A stretch of 15,052 nucleotides of DNA from the NCBI GenBank assembly GCA_002451855.1, contig DKDS01000088.1, positions 1-15,052 on the forward strand, in the 5' to 3' direction. Every line of letters begins with the position of its first letter. Position 1 is the stretch's first letter. Under the pieces are notes generated by a model. That model was not told the origin of the DNA, searched no databases, and saw nothing but the letters and a program-made list of their open reading frames with translations. Positions 1-6,567 of this stretch are shown one piece after another. The DNA is from Ruminococcaceae bacterium UBA6842 (GTDB taxonomy: Bacteria; Bacillota; Clostridia; Oscillospirales; Acutalibacteraceae). The translations under genes were made by a program, and so were the position numbers.

Positions 1-20
1 GCAGAGTTCGACACTCTGAG
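1..20 (+). repeat. Left copy of inverted 20-bp recombinase core-like site
   Basis: The first 20 bases are the exact reverse complement of 1471-1490. The unit contains an inner dyad, CAGAG and CTCTG, around the asymmetric 7-base centre TTCGACA. This is the geometry of a tyrosine-recombinase core site: two short inverted arms around a 6-8 bp crossover. It also resembles a tRNA T-arm (5-bp stem, TTCRANN loop), a common attachment target, but no complete tRNA can be built around it. The repeat could extend past the window edge. Its role as att or inversion site is inferred. Confidence 0.7.
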
Positions 21-32
21 AGAACACAGCCC

Positions 33-50
33 AAAAGCAGTATGACCGCT
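33..50 (-). terminator. Weak possible terminator after the integrase
   Basis: Read on the minus strand, AGCGGT and ACTGCT can form a 6-bp stem with one G-U pair and a 3-base loop, followed by four U. It lies about 50 bases past the integrase stop. A 7-bp AT-rich dyad (51-57 with 64-70) lies between the two. Both are weak, so read-through of the left repeat is likely. Confidence 0.25.
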
Positions 51-101
51 GTATTATATACGCATAATACTTGTAAATGACTTGGATTTTGACTGCAAAT
101 A

Positions 102-1217
102 TTACAGTCCTACCGCCGCCAATTTATCCATGTTAGAGCGTTTTAACTCCATGGAAGAATGAACATAACGCTCCAAAGTGATTGTTGTATTGGCATGACC
201 GAGAATTTCAGACAGTGACTTTATTTCAAATCCGACCTCAACCGCACGGGTTGCAAAGGTATGACGAAGCGTATGAGCGTGAACACCGTCAAGTCCGCAG
301 CTGTTAGTATATTTTTCAATACGGTACTGTAAAACTCTTGGTTCTATATAATTTTCTGTCCCGGTAAGAATGTACGCAGAGGCATTTTTAACAGCAAACT
401 TTTCACAAAGTCTTACGGTATAATCGGTCATAGGAATTGTACGCACGGAGGTCTCGCTTTTAGGCTGACTTATTACTATACGAGTACGGTTTTCTTTCCC
501 TGCTTCGGTATCTCTCAATCGTTGTAGTGTGGCAGAAACCCGTATTGTCCGTTCTCTCAAATTAATGTTACTCCATTGCAAAGCGCACAGTTCTCCGATA
601 CGAATACCCGATAAAAGCATAAGCAAGACGCCGAATTTGCATAAATCCATATCTTTAAGCAAAAACGATATAAAACATTTCTGCTCTTCACGGGAAAGCA
701 CCCTCATTTCCATACGCTTTCGTTTGGGATAGCTGATTTCCACAGTCGGAACCACACCGGGTGATTGTACTGCGGTATAACTGATAATCCCCCTCAAAAC
801 TACTAATATGTCATGCACCGTCTTACCGGAAAGCTTGCTTTCAAGCAACAGTTCATTTGTAAAATCATTCACAAGACCTGTAGTTATACTAATAGGAGAA
901 CACTCCCCCAGTTTGGGTTTTATATGCTTTTCCAGAATCGCATCATATTTAACATAGGTGGATTCTTTGATTTGAGCTTTACGCAAACGCAGCCATTCAT
1001 CACAGTAAAAAGCAAAGCAGCGATGTGTCTTCTTCGATATATCGGGTTTTCCACCCATTAATAATGCTTTGCTTTTTGAGACTTTATCTTTGGCTTCTTT
1101 ATAAGTTTTGCCGTAGCAAAAACCGTATTTCGCCTTTCCGGAAAGCTCATAGCCCTTAATATATCTGGCTTCCCACCGTCCGTCTTTTCTTTTAAAAATA
1201 TTTTCGCCCTTTCTCAT
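102..1217 (-). CDS. int: Tyrosine recombinase / integrase
   Basis: This is a 371-residue site-specific recombinase of the Tn916/phage integrase class, which cuts and rejoins DNA through a covalent tyrosine intermediate. An N-terminal arm-binding-like segment (about residues 3-55) is followed by a SAM-like core-binding domain (about 65-150) and the catalytic domain (about 170-360). The catalytic residues are all visible: R206 in LLSGIRIGE, a likely lysine near 253, H315 and R318 in HTLRH, H341 in LGH, and nucleophile Y351 in LERYVH. The length is normal and no break is seen. The ATG follows GGAGG with 7-base spacing. The gene lies wholly between two inverted 20-bp core-like sites, and no excisionase-like small gene lies upstream. 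It may therefore integrate and excise the element, invert its own segment, or do both. The catalytic assignment is secure and the biological reaction is not. Confidence 0.95.
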   Translation of the reverse strand: MRKGENIFKRKDGRWEARYIKGYELSGKAKYGFCYGKTYKEAKDKVSKSKALLMGGKPDISKKTHRCFAFYCDEWLRLRKAQIKESTYVKYDAILEKHIKPKLGECSPISITTGLVNDFTNELLLESKLSGKTVHDILVVLRGIISYTAVQSPGVVPTVEISYPKRKRMEMRVLSREEQKCFISFLLKDMDLCKFGVLLMLLSGIRIGELCALQWSNINLRERTIRVSATLQRLRDTEAGKENRTRIVISQPKSETSVRTIPMTDYTVRLCEKFAVKNASAYILTGTENYIEPRVLQYRIEKYTNSCGLDGVHAHTLRHTFATRAVEVGFEIKSLSEILGHANTTITLERYVHSSMELKRSNMDKLAAVGL

Positions 1218-1265
1218 TTAGAAACCTCCGATTTATTTTTTGCATCCCTAAAAAGTGCATTGAAG

Positions 1266-1271
1266 ATTATA
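1266..1271 (-). promoter_or_regulatory. Putative -10 of integrase promoter
   Basis: A perfect TATAAT on the minus strand lies about 50 bases before the integrase ATG, giving a leader of about 40 nt. No good -35 is found at 16-19 bp, so the promoter may be weak or activator-dependent. The remaining 5' region (1272-1470) is AT-rich, contains CGGTTCT twice, and has no gene. Confidence 0.35.
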
Positions 1272-1470
1272 TAAGCAGAACCAATTCCGATTTTGACTGT
1301 TATTTAGACTACGAATTCATTAAAAATAGACGGTTTTCGCGGTTCTGTTATTTGTTTCGGCTTAAAATTTTTGAATATTTCTTGAATTATGTCGATTTAA
1401 CAAGATTTATGCTTGATTTTTTCGGTTCTCCAAGCTATAATAATTCGTTGATATGGATTAGTTAGGCTTT

Positions 1471-1490
1471 CTCAGAGTGTCGAACTCTGC
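1471..1490 (-). repeat. Right copy of inverted 20-bp recombinase core-like site
   Basis: This is the exact reverse complement of 1-20, with no mismatch over 20 bases and no obvious similarity beyond. It lies about 250 bp upstream of the integrase start. Recombination between the two copies would invert about 1.45 kb carrying the integrase and its promoter. Recombination with a distant direct copy would instead excise an element. Confidence 0.7.
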
Positions 1491-1519
1491 GAAAAATTAA
1501 TTGGAATTTTCAACAGTCA

Positions 1520-1547
1520 CAGTCACTATGAGACCGTGACTGTTTTT
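1520..1547 (+). terminator. Intrinsic terminator, plus strand
   Basis: CAGTCAC (1520-1526) pairs with GTGACTG (1536-1542) around a 9-base loop and is followed directly by TTTTT. No plus-strand gene precedes it in the present arrangement. It lies 30 bases outside the right inverted repeat, where it would terminate integrase transcripts if the 1-1490 segment were inverted. Confidence 0.65.
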
Positions 1548-1570
1548 CAATATTGCAACAATTTACGGCA

Positions 1571-1613
1571 AAAAAATATAGCGTACAGTTCAAGCTGTTG
1601 AACCGTACGCTAT
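1571..1613 (-). terminator. Strong intrinsic terminator, minus strand
   Basis: A 16-bp stem with a single mismatch (arms 1578-1593 and 1598-1613, 4-base loop) is followed on the minus strand by U6 (1576-1571). It blocks transcription arriving from the right. With the plus-strand terminator next to it, it forms a back-to-back insulator beside the integrase cassette. Confidence 0.8.
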
Positions 1614-1638
1614 GCTTCGTGAGATTCATTTTTTAGTT

Positions 1639-1842
1639 TTAATGCTTATCAGATAATTTAAAATGGTAAATTATTTTGTCTGCAAGGTAAGCCTTGATTA
1701 AATTGTCAACCTGTTTTTTGTATCCATATGTGTCTCTTTCGACAATCACACACAATACCACAATACTTTTAATAAGTCCAGTATTTCGGCAAATCCTTAA
1801 CTGAAAATTCAAGACTTTTGTATGCCAGCCAAGATTTTGCAC
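1639..1842 (-). pseudogene. Possible decayed gene, faint PadR-like pattern
   Basis: A 67-codon open frame begins with GTG and ends just before the strong minus-strand terminator, a position where a real gene or its remnant would end. Residues around 23-42 read LIKSIVVLCVIVERDTYGYK, which resembles the start of PadR-type winged-helix regulators (a hydrophobic helix ending in YGY). The continuation does not fit a PadR protein, which is normally 100 or more residues. AGGA abuts the GTG, too close for a good start. An unrelated short open stretch lies upstream (about 1850-1950) in another frame. I see only a likely remnant here, and nothing else convincing between 1614 and 1978. Confidence 0.2.
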
Positions 1843-1978
1843 TCCTATATAATCTTTGAAATAAGAAAATACTTCTTTAAATCAATTTTGCATGGATTGA
1901 CAATGAACAAAATAATAAATCCTTTATCACCTTCTATTTCCAATTTTTACTGTTTTCAAGCACCCGTTATCAAGGCAT

Positions 1979-2019
1979 AAAAAATCTGCCGACTTCTTAT
2001 GAAGCCGACAGATTTTTTT
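1979..2019. terminator. Bidirectional terminator after DUF3791
   Basis: A 16-bp stem with two mismatches (1981-1996 with 2001-2016, loop TTAT) has a T-run on both sides: U6 on the minus strand (1984-1979) and T7 on the plus strand (2013-2019). It overlaps the last codons of the DUF3791 gene and ends the right-hand transcription unit. Confidence 0.8.
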
Positions 2020-2212
2020 AAGCACCGATGTAAAGATCAATATCCTCAATAATATAATTCGTTCCGGTTGTATGCAATGCCTCGAAGCAAGAATAAAGAT
2101 ACTCCCAAACATGATACTTTCCAAACAGTTCTGAAAGTTGCTTTCCCGTAAGATGCTTTGCGGCTTTGTACTGCTCGGCACAGAATATTATAAATTTCCC
2201 CTGAGCACTCAT
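2018..2212 (-). CDS. DUF3791 family protein
   Basis: This 64-residue protein matches the DUF3791 pattern recalled from clostridial genomes: an N-terminal FIIFCAEQYKAAKHLTGKQL helix, an LFGKYHVWEYLYSCFEALHTTG core, and a C-terminal YIIEDIDLYIG. That is close to full length for the family. It starts 3 bases after the stop of the previous gene and uses a GGAGGAGGGG sequence that also encodes that gene's last residues, so the two are probably translationally coupled. DUF3791 genes are typically neighbours of DUF3990 genes, and a DUF3990 remnant is present here. An antitoxin-like or regulatory role is only inferred from that arrangement. No enzymatic motif is visible. Confidence 0.8.
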   Translation of the reverse strand: MSAQGKFIIFCAEQYKAAKHLTGKQLSELFGKYHVWEYLYSCFEALHTTGTNYIIEDIDLYIGA

Positions 2213-2215
2213 AAG

Positions 2216-2455
2216 CTACCCCTCCTCCGGGAATGAAAAGTTCCCTGTATTGCGTTCTTCATCATACATATTAAAGAGTGTTAACGGGCTGAAATGCCAT
2301 AACTTGGTTTCTTCCTGTTCCAAAAGCGCATAAACCTTTGACGCGTAAAATTCCTCTGTGGCTGCAACTTCATCACAAGAATAGTTCTCTGATATACGGT
2401 GAACAATTTCCGGAACAATTATGCCCAATACTGCGGTAAAGCTTTTATCGTTCAT
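2216..2455 (-). CDS. Conserved small partner of DUF3990/DUF3791 genes
   Basis: This 79-residue acidic protein has no named domain that I recognise with certainty. The pattern EEFYASKVYALLEQEETKLW followed by HFSPLTLFNMYDEE resembles the small protein often encoded between DUF3990 and DUF3791 genes in Clostridia. Its ATG overlaps the stop of the DUF3990 remnant by four bases (ATGA), and GGAGG sits 5 bases before the ATG within that remnant. The remnant may thus be kept because it supplies the ribosome-binding site. No signal peptide or membrane segment is seen. A role as an antitoxin or adaptor for the DUF3990 protein is inference. Confidence 0.7.
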   Translation of the reverse strand: MNDKSFTAVLGIIVPEIVHRISENYSCDEVAATEEFYASKVYALLEQEETKLWHFSPLTLFNMYDEERNTGNFSFPEEG

Positions 2456-2649
2456 AAATATTCCTCCACAGGCAGAACTCCGTCAAACCTCAGATATGAC
2501 AGCGCTCTGTCAGAAGTCAGCACCAACTGATTATACAGTTTCTTAATTTTGAGCGCTTCCAAGGTTTGAGCTTTCGAAAGCACACCGGCAGTATAAAGAG
2601 AAAATGTTGTATAAACATCATCATTCGCGACCGGTCCGAAAATGAAGTC
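2452..2649 (-). pseudogene. DUF3990 gene, N-terminally truncated
   Basis: An open frame of 65 codons between a TAA (2650-2652) and the TGA at 2452-2454 translates as DFIFGPVANDDVYTTFSLY, then LEALKIKKLYNQLVLTS, then ALSYLRFDGVLPVEEYL. This matches the C-terminal part of DUF3990 proteins (the GPVADDxVYxTFxLY block, then KxLxNQxxF and SLxYLxF). Full-length members are roughly 150-170 residues with an N-terminal LYHGS-type segment resembling ADP-ribosyltransferase folds. That part is absent and no ATG, GTG or TTG start exists in this frame. A consensus promoter sits immediately upstream, so the remnant is probably transcribed but not translated into an active enzyme. Confidence 0.75.
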
Positions 2650-2674
2650 TTACTGTTGCTTCTTTACACTTATT

Positions 2675-2703
2675 ATTATAATCATCAAATAATAATAAGT
2701 CAA
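2675..2703 (-). promoter_or_regulatory. Consensus sigma-A promoter for the DUF3791 unit
   Basis: On the minus strand TTGACT (2703-2698) is separated by exactly 17 bp from TATAAT (2680-2675). The spacer is rich in TTA repeats. Transcription should begin near 2668, about 20 bases before the DUF3990 remnant, and run to the terminator at 1979-2019. It gives these small genes expression independent of the large operon upstream. Confidence 0.85.
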
Positions 2704-2716
2704 TTAAAAGCTATCG

Positions 2717-3100
2717 TTAAACCCCCGCCGGTACAATAATCAGCTTACCGTCAATTTTTATAAACATCTTCGGTGTTTTGAATAATTCAGAGTATTTCCG
2801 TATCAGTTCATCAGGCAGGCTCGAAAATTCCGGTCTGTCCGATGAAGCATAGCAAATAAAGAAATCTCCCGCTATTATGTCTGCTATTTTCCCGTTTTCA
2901 TCATATATAACACGATTATATTCCAACCCGTCAATTTTGCCGGTATCGTTCAGAATTATTACCGCACCGTCATCAAACGGACTGTAAGCACTTATTATTC
3001 CGCCTACCAGCCTTTGCATTTCTTTGAGTGTGTGCTTAATTTCTATTACCTGCGGTCTTTTTTTGACTTGTATGTATAACACTTTCATCATTTCGTTCAT
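2717..3100 (-). CDS. DUF3846 domain protein
   Basis: This 127-residue protein has the DUF3846 arrangement: a first beta strand with VKKRPQVIEIKHTLKEMQRL, then VGGIISAYSPFDDGAVIILND, then NRVIYDENGKIADIIAGDFF, and a C-terminal amphipathic segment ending in PAGV. Such proteins are frequent in Firmicute plasmids, ICEs and phages, often near antirestriction or SSB genes, and their function is unknown. AAAGGA lies 8 bases before the ATG. It is the last gene of the large minus-strand series, about 47 bases after the 368-residue gene, and ends just before the separate promoter at 2675-2703. No truncation is seen. Confidence 0.85.
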   Translation of the reverse strand: MNEMMKVLYIQVKKRPQVIEIKHTLKEMQRLVGGIISAYSPFDDGAVIILNDTGKIDGLEYNRVIYDENGKIADIIAGDFFICYASSDRPEFSSLPDELIRKYSELFKTPKMFIKIDGKLIIVPAGV

Positions 3101-3147
3101 ACTGAAATTCCTTTCTTTGTTTACATATCAAAATTCACATAATATAA

Positions 3148-4254
3148 TCAGCGATGGCAATCCACGGCAACAAGAACCGTATCACCGTCAAGCGAATCAA
3201 TAAATTCATCAAGCTTTTTTATATATTCGTTTTTCGTTTTTTCACCAAAATTGCTGTCGACCCATCCGTTTTCATCTAAAAATCCGGAAAAATGCGCCTT
3301 ATAGCGTGTTTGGGTTACTATGTTTCTTCGAACTAAATTTTCATACATAGACTCGCCTGCAAGATAAAGCATACCATATACTCCGGCAATTCCTCTATCT
3401 GTAATTTTCCGGATGCAATCCTCAGATATTTTTTTATTTATGAAAGAATCGCAAAAAGCACGAAAATTCCGTATTTCACATTTGAGGTATTCTCTGTGCA
3501 TCAGTTTCCAGTTTATGTCCTTTTTTCTTGCGGCGGCAACCCAGCGATAACCTGCAGGTGCATCTGTTTTGTTATTAGGCATTTCTATGTTCACACTGCA
3601 GTATTCGCGGCAGGATTCCGGCACAAGAAATACATTGGGTCTTCTGCCGCCTATAACATACCAATCCCAATATCCGCATGGATTCATATAACAGCCGTAT
3701 TTCTTATACTTTGCGTCATATACAAGTCCGCAATACTCAAAGTATTCTTCGGCAGATTTAAAAGCCTTATTAAGTGGATAATCCGGCAGCGCTTTCAGTC
3801 TCTTCGCCTTCTTGGTCCTTATTGTATGCTTTAACCTACCTGCACATTGTTGGTAAACAACTCCGTCTATAATTTTAAAATTCAGGTTAATAGGGCGAAT
3901 TTTGCCGTTCGGAAGCTTAACACAATCTGTTTTCTTTGTATTAAACCGTTTCCGCAAATCGTCTTCCATAACATAAAAAGTTAGATATTGAGGATCTTCC
4001 GTATATATATTTGTCGGTTCCATAACATCTCCGATTTTGCTTAAAACCGCACGGCAAAACTGATTGCCGGATAATTCGCAGTCTTTTATGCATAACGAGA
4101 TGTAAAAATTGTCGGGTTCTTTTTTCTGTGCAGCCACCAGTTTTTCCATTTCACGTGCAGCGGCCTCATCCAACGATTTTTCTGTTATATCGGCATTTTC
4201 CGGTTTCGGAGTTGGCAGAATATCCTTTACTGTCACCAAATTATAAAAATGCAT
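3148..4254 (-). CDS. Unknown protein with WDWYxIGGR motif
   Basis: This 368-residue protein belongs to no family I can name. It opens with MHFYNLVTVK, has a central block with NPCGYWDWYVIGGRR (about residues 191-205), and contains scattered cysteines (55, 59, 67, 111, 137, 175, 188, 193). The NPxxxWDWYxIGGR signature recurs in uncharacterised phage and plasmid proteins of Firmicutes. I therefore take it as a mobile-element protein, probably cytoplasmic, because no signal peptide or membrane segment is visible. AAAGGA sits 8 bases before the ATG. A 10-bp hairpin (4278-4308) lies between it and the preceding gene and just upstream of its ribosome-binding site, so it may be expressed or processed differently from the genes before it. 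No catalytic motif is evident. Confidence 0.7.
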   Translation of the reverse strand: MHFYNLVTVKDILPTPKPENADITEKSLDEAAAREMEKLVAAQKKEPDNFYISLCIKDCELSGNQFCRAVLSKIGDVMEPTNIYTEDPQYLTFYVMEDDLRKRFNTKKTDCVKLPNGKIRPINLNFKIIDGVVYQQCAGRLKHTIRTKKAKRLKALPDYPLNKAFKSAEEYFEYCGLVYDAKYKKYGCYMNPCGYWDWYVIGGRRPNVFLVPESCREYCSVNIEMPNNKTDAPAGYRWVAAARKKDINWKLMHREYLKCEIRNFRAFCDSFINKKISEDCIRKITDRGIAGVYGMLYLAGESMYENLVRRNIVTQTRYKAHFSGFLDENGWVDSNFGEKTKNEYIKKLDEFIDSLDGDTVLVAVDCHR

Positions 4255-4277
4255 AACAAAAGTCCTTTCATTTTTTT

Positions 4278-4308
4278 AACAGGTGACCGTAAGAGTCAGT
4301 CACCTGTT
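4278..4308. other. Intercistronic hairpin before the 368-residue gene
   Basis: AACAGGTGAC (4278-4287) and GTCACCTGTT (4299-4308) form a perfect 10-bp stem with an 11-base loop. On the minus strand, the direction of the operon, it is followed by A7 rather than U, so it is not a good terminator for the operon. On the plus strand it is followed by three further T and could terminate antisense transcription. It ends about 20 bases before the AAAGGA of the next gene and may act as an mRNA stability or processing element. The rest of 4255-4352 shows no promoter I would defend. Confidence 0.6.
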
Positions 4309-4352
4309 TTTAAGTAATAAGTAATCTGATCCTTACAGATATTCAGTTGTTT

Positions 4353-4694
4353 TTATACCGCAAGCTCTAATCCGTATCGTTTACAAACCTTATCAATGAT
4401 AAAATCCTCCTTTTCTTCGGCAAGGCGATTAGCTTCTTCTTCGGCTTTCTGAGACTTTCGTCCCACTTCCTTTAACATAAGCTTATATCCTTTACCGAGA
4501 GTAACCGTACTTGTGGAATATTCCGTACCGTTACTTAACCGATCGGTTTTAATCAGCGTAGGCGTACAGTGAAGATAATAACCACGGCGCTCGTCGTTCC
4601 CGTTGAACCAGTTGTGTCCGCCTTTGGAATAAAGAACTTCAATGCAAAGGTTATTTTCGCTTTCGGTAGGCACTATAGGTATGTACTTTTTCAT
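4353..4694 (-). CDS. Small mobile-element protein of unknown function
   Basis: This 113-residue protein starts at an ATG with AAGGAG 9 bases upstream. The N-terminal half looks like a compact beta-rich domain (IEVLYSKGGHNWFNGNDERR, then GYYLHCTPTLI). The pattern xVxYSKGGxNxFxGxxExRGYY occurs in short uncharacterised phage and plasmid proteins. The C-terminal part (about residues 75-105) is a charged helix with KSQKAEEEANRLAEEKEDF that may form a coiled coil. It follows the 97-residue gene by only one base. No function can be assigned. Confidence 0.7.
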   Translation of the reverse strand: MKKYIPIVPTESENNLCIEVLYSKGGHNWFNGNDERRGYYLHCTPTLIKTDRLSNGTEYSTSTVTLGKGYKLMLKEVGRKSQKAEEEANRLAEEKEDFIIDKVCKRYGLELAV

Positions 4695-4695
4695 T

Positions 4696-4989
4696 CTAAT
4701 TACACTCCTTAAAATTTTCCGGCACTCTGAACCAACGGTATTGCCGTATTAGCCGCATATCCTCCGTAAAGTCCGAGCAGTCTACCAAAACTATCGGATA
4801 TTTGACGCGGACAGCCTTTGCCGTTTCCTTTAACGGATAGCTCTTTATCGGCAGGTTATTTTCCTTTAATATTCTGCGTACCTGCTTTAAAACAGGCTCT
4901 CTGCCGTGAATAATATAACAATTCCCTATCAGCGCCTCAAGATAATTTTGCGGGCTGTAAATCATATTGCTTTTTACATTTGTTTTCAT
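4696..4989 (-). CDS. Small unknown protein
   Basis: This 97-residue, mostly basic protein starts 2 bases past the stop of the vWA gene and ends one base before the next ATG, so it is embedded in the operon. Its ribosome-binding site is modest (AGGAAAG and GAAAGTG inside the end of the vWA gene), which suggests translational coupling to that gene. Alternating hydrophobic and charged segments (NYLEALIGNCYIIHG, VLKQVRRILKENN, KYPIVLVDCSDF) suggest a small alpha/beta domain. I recognise no family. Confidence 0.65.
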   Translation of the reverse strand: MKTNVKSNMIYSPQNYLEALIGNCYIIHGREPVLKQVRRILKENNLPIKSYPLKETAKAVRVKYPIVLVDCSDFTEDMRLIRQYRWFRVPENFKECN

Positions 4990-4991
4990 TT

Positions 4992-6494
4992 TTACACTTT
5001 CTTTCCTATAACCTCAAGCGCTATTTCATCAGCGGACATATCTCCTAAACGGTAGATTTTATCACAGAACGGAAGTAAGCTTTTACCGCAATCATCATCG
5101 GTACTCAAAAGTATTCCGGTGACGGCAAGGCGATTTTTAAGCTTTTCTTCGGTAAAACGCTTCGCAAACTCATCGCCCACCTCGCATTCGCCATCAGTTA
5201 TAATTACGACATCAGCATTCTCAAAGCCGCCGCATAAAAGCTTCAAAGCCTCGTTTAACGGCGTTTCAAAATCCGTTCCGCCGCCGAAAAAATGCTCTGC
5301 CGCGGCTAATACATCATCAATCGTATATTTCCCGCTTTCAAAAACATCGGTCTTTACATTTCTGTTGTTTGCAAAGTGAACAAGCGCGAATTTCTTGTTT
5401 CCGTGCAGAGCAATATCCATAAGCGCCAGCGCAAAAGCCTTTACCCAAGGTGCAATCTCCAATGTACTGGTGCTTTCATCCGCAAGGACTATAATATCCC
5501 CATCGCCCTTAACAGACGGCTTGCGCTTACGGTACTGCTGTAAATGTCTTTCGTAATACCGCTTGAAAAACAGTATCTCGGTTTCGGGCAAAGCTAAAAG
5601 CGAAAGTTCCGAGGATAAACAATTTGAAATATCGTTACCGTAGGTTATATCGTATTTCTCGCCAAGCCCGTATGAAAAGCTGTTTTTGCGTTTGTCCGCG
5701 ATTATTTCACGATATTTACCGAGCATTACCGAAATCTTTTTCAGAGTATCGTTTTCGCGTACTTTATCAAGCAAAGCCTCATCTGTTTCGGTATTACCGC
5801 CTGTGGCATCGCCGTCACCGAAAGCCCGCAGCACCGCCGCAGTCTGACTTGCGGCATTAAACGCCTTGTCAGTGGCAGCGGAAATACTGTCCGCTATTTC
5901 GGCAGAGATTTTTATGCGCTGTTCCCGAAGCTTTTCGTTCAGTTCCTTTATCTGCCTTTGTTTCTTAAAAAGGCGGTTTATTAAAAACAGCCGTTTATCC
6001 GGTCTTGCTTCGCCTTTTATTCGTTCCGCAAGGTTTTCGGATTGTGCTTTAAGCTCCCTGATAATCCCTGCTATCTCCGCCGCCTTTTTTACTTCTGCGT
6101 TATCCGCAGCACTTTCAATGCTTTCGGCAAAGGAGCATACAGCGCTGAATGCCGGCAGCTTTTTATCCTCGCATAAAGCCTTTAACAATGGATATTTTTC
6201 ATCTTTTATTACTCCGTCGGTAATCGGCTGTTCTAAAATACCGCCGTTGCCGTTTTTATCCAACTCTTTCAAATATAAGAGTGCAAATAAGGATCTAAGC
6301 GCGTCGCCCAAACCGAAGCGCTTGTCCGCACGGTCAATAATATCCGAAAGCTCCGGAGATTTCGGAATAAGGCTTTTATACAGCATATTCGTTCCTGTAT
6401 TGCCGTACATAGCGGTGCTCATATCCACATTCGCCGTCCATAGGTTATTAAACCAATCGTCGGCTCTGCCGCTGTCTTTAAACGGGTCTCTCAT
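4992..6494 (-). CDS. ViaA-like von Willebrand factor A domain protein
   Basis: This protein of 500 residues has a helical N-terminal half, a probable coiled coil (about residues 135-200), and a C-terminal vWA domain. The metal-ion site is intact: DESTS (D339, S341, S343), GGGT (T407) and TDGE (D434). This layout matches ViaA/YieM-type partners of RavA/MoxR AAA+ ATPases, and such an ATPase is encoded two genes upstream. The pair probably acts as a chaperone that remodels or activates a protein complex. I chose the ATG at 6494, with AAAGGA 7 bases upstream, over an in-frame GTG at 6539 that lies inside a strong hairpin and has no good ribosome-binding site. It is separated from the ATPase gene by ssb, whereas ravA and viaA are normally adjacent. 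Cytoplasmic, with no membrane segment. Confidence 0.88.
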   Translation of the reverse strand: MRDPFKDSGRADDWFNNLWTANVDMSTAMYGNTGTNMLYKSLIPKSPELSDIIDRADKRFGLGDALRSLFALLYLKELDKNGNGGILEQPITDGVIKDEKYPLLKALCEDKKLPAFSAVCSFAESIESAADNAEVKKAAEIAGIIRELKAQSENLAERIKGEARPDKRLFLINRLFKKQRQIKELNEKLREQRIKISAEIADSISAATDKAFNAASQTAAVLRAFGDGDATGGNTETDEALLDKVRENDTLKKISVMLGKYREIIADKRKNSFSYGLGEKYDITYGNDISNCLSSELSLLALPETEILFFKRYYERHLQQYRKRKPSVKGDGDIIVLADESTSTLEIAPWVKAFALALMDIALHGNKKFALVHFANNRNVKTDVFESGKYTIDDVLAAAEHFFGGGTDFETPLNEALKLLCGGFENADVVIITDGECEVGDEFAKRFTEEKLKNRLAVTGILLSTDDDCGKSLLPFCDKIYRLGDMSADEIALEVIGKKV

Positions 6495-6509
6495 ATTTTT
6501 TCCTTTCCG

Positions 6510-6537
6510 GCTGTCGGACGGTACTCCGCCCGACAGC
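6510..6537. other. Intercistronic hairpin between ssb and the vWA gene
   Basis: A 12-bp stem (GC-rich, one G-U pair, 4-base loop) lies between the ssb stop and the AAAGGA of the vWA gene. On the operon strand it is followed by purines, so it is not a terminator. It could protect the upstream mRNA from 3' exonucleases, mark an RNase site, or set the ratio of SSB to vWA protein. Confidence 0.65.
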
Positions 6538-6567
6538 ACTCTTTACTTTTCTTTATAAGATTAACCT

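Noticed and set aside
1..28. tRNA 3' end
   Set aside because: The sequence folds like a T-arm, but no anticodon arm, D-arm or matching acceptor strand is present, and no CCA follows in either copy.
1850..1955. Open stretch of about 32 codons on the minus strand upstream of the PadR-like frame
   Set aside because: No start with a ribosome-binding site, no family resemblance, and a different frame from the next stretch; probably decayed sequence.
1927..2181. 84-codon open frame on the minus strand
   Set aside because: It overlaps the DUF3791 gene in another frame and reads through the terminator; the DUF3791 frame has the family pattern and the better ribosome-binding site.
5866..6558. 230-codon open frame on the plus strand
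   Set aside because: It lies wholly antisense to the vWA gene and is rich in Ser and Phe, as expected from the complement of that gene; it has no domain and no ribosome-binding site of note.
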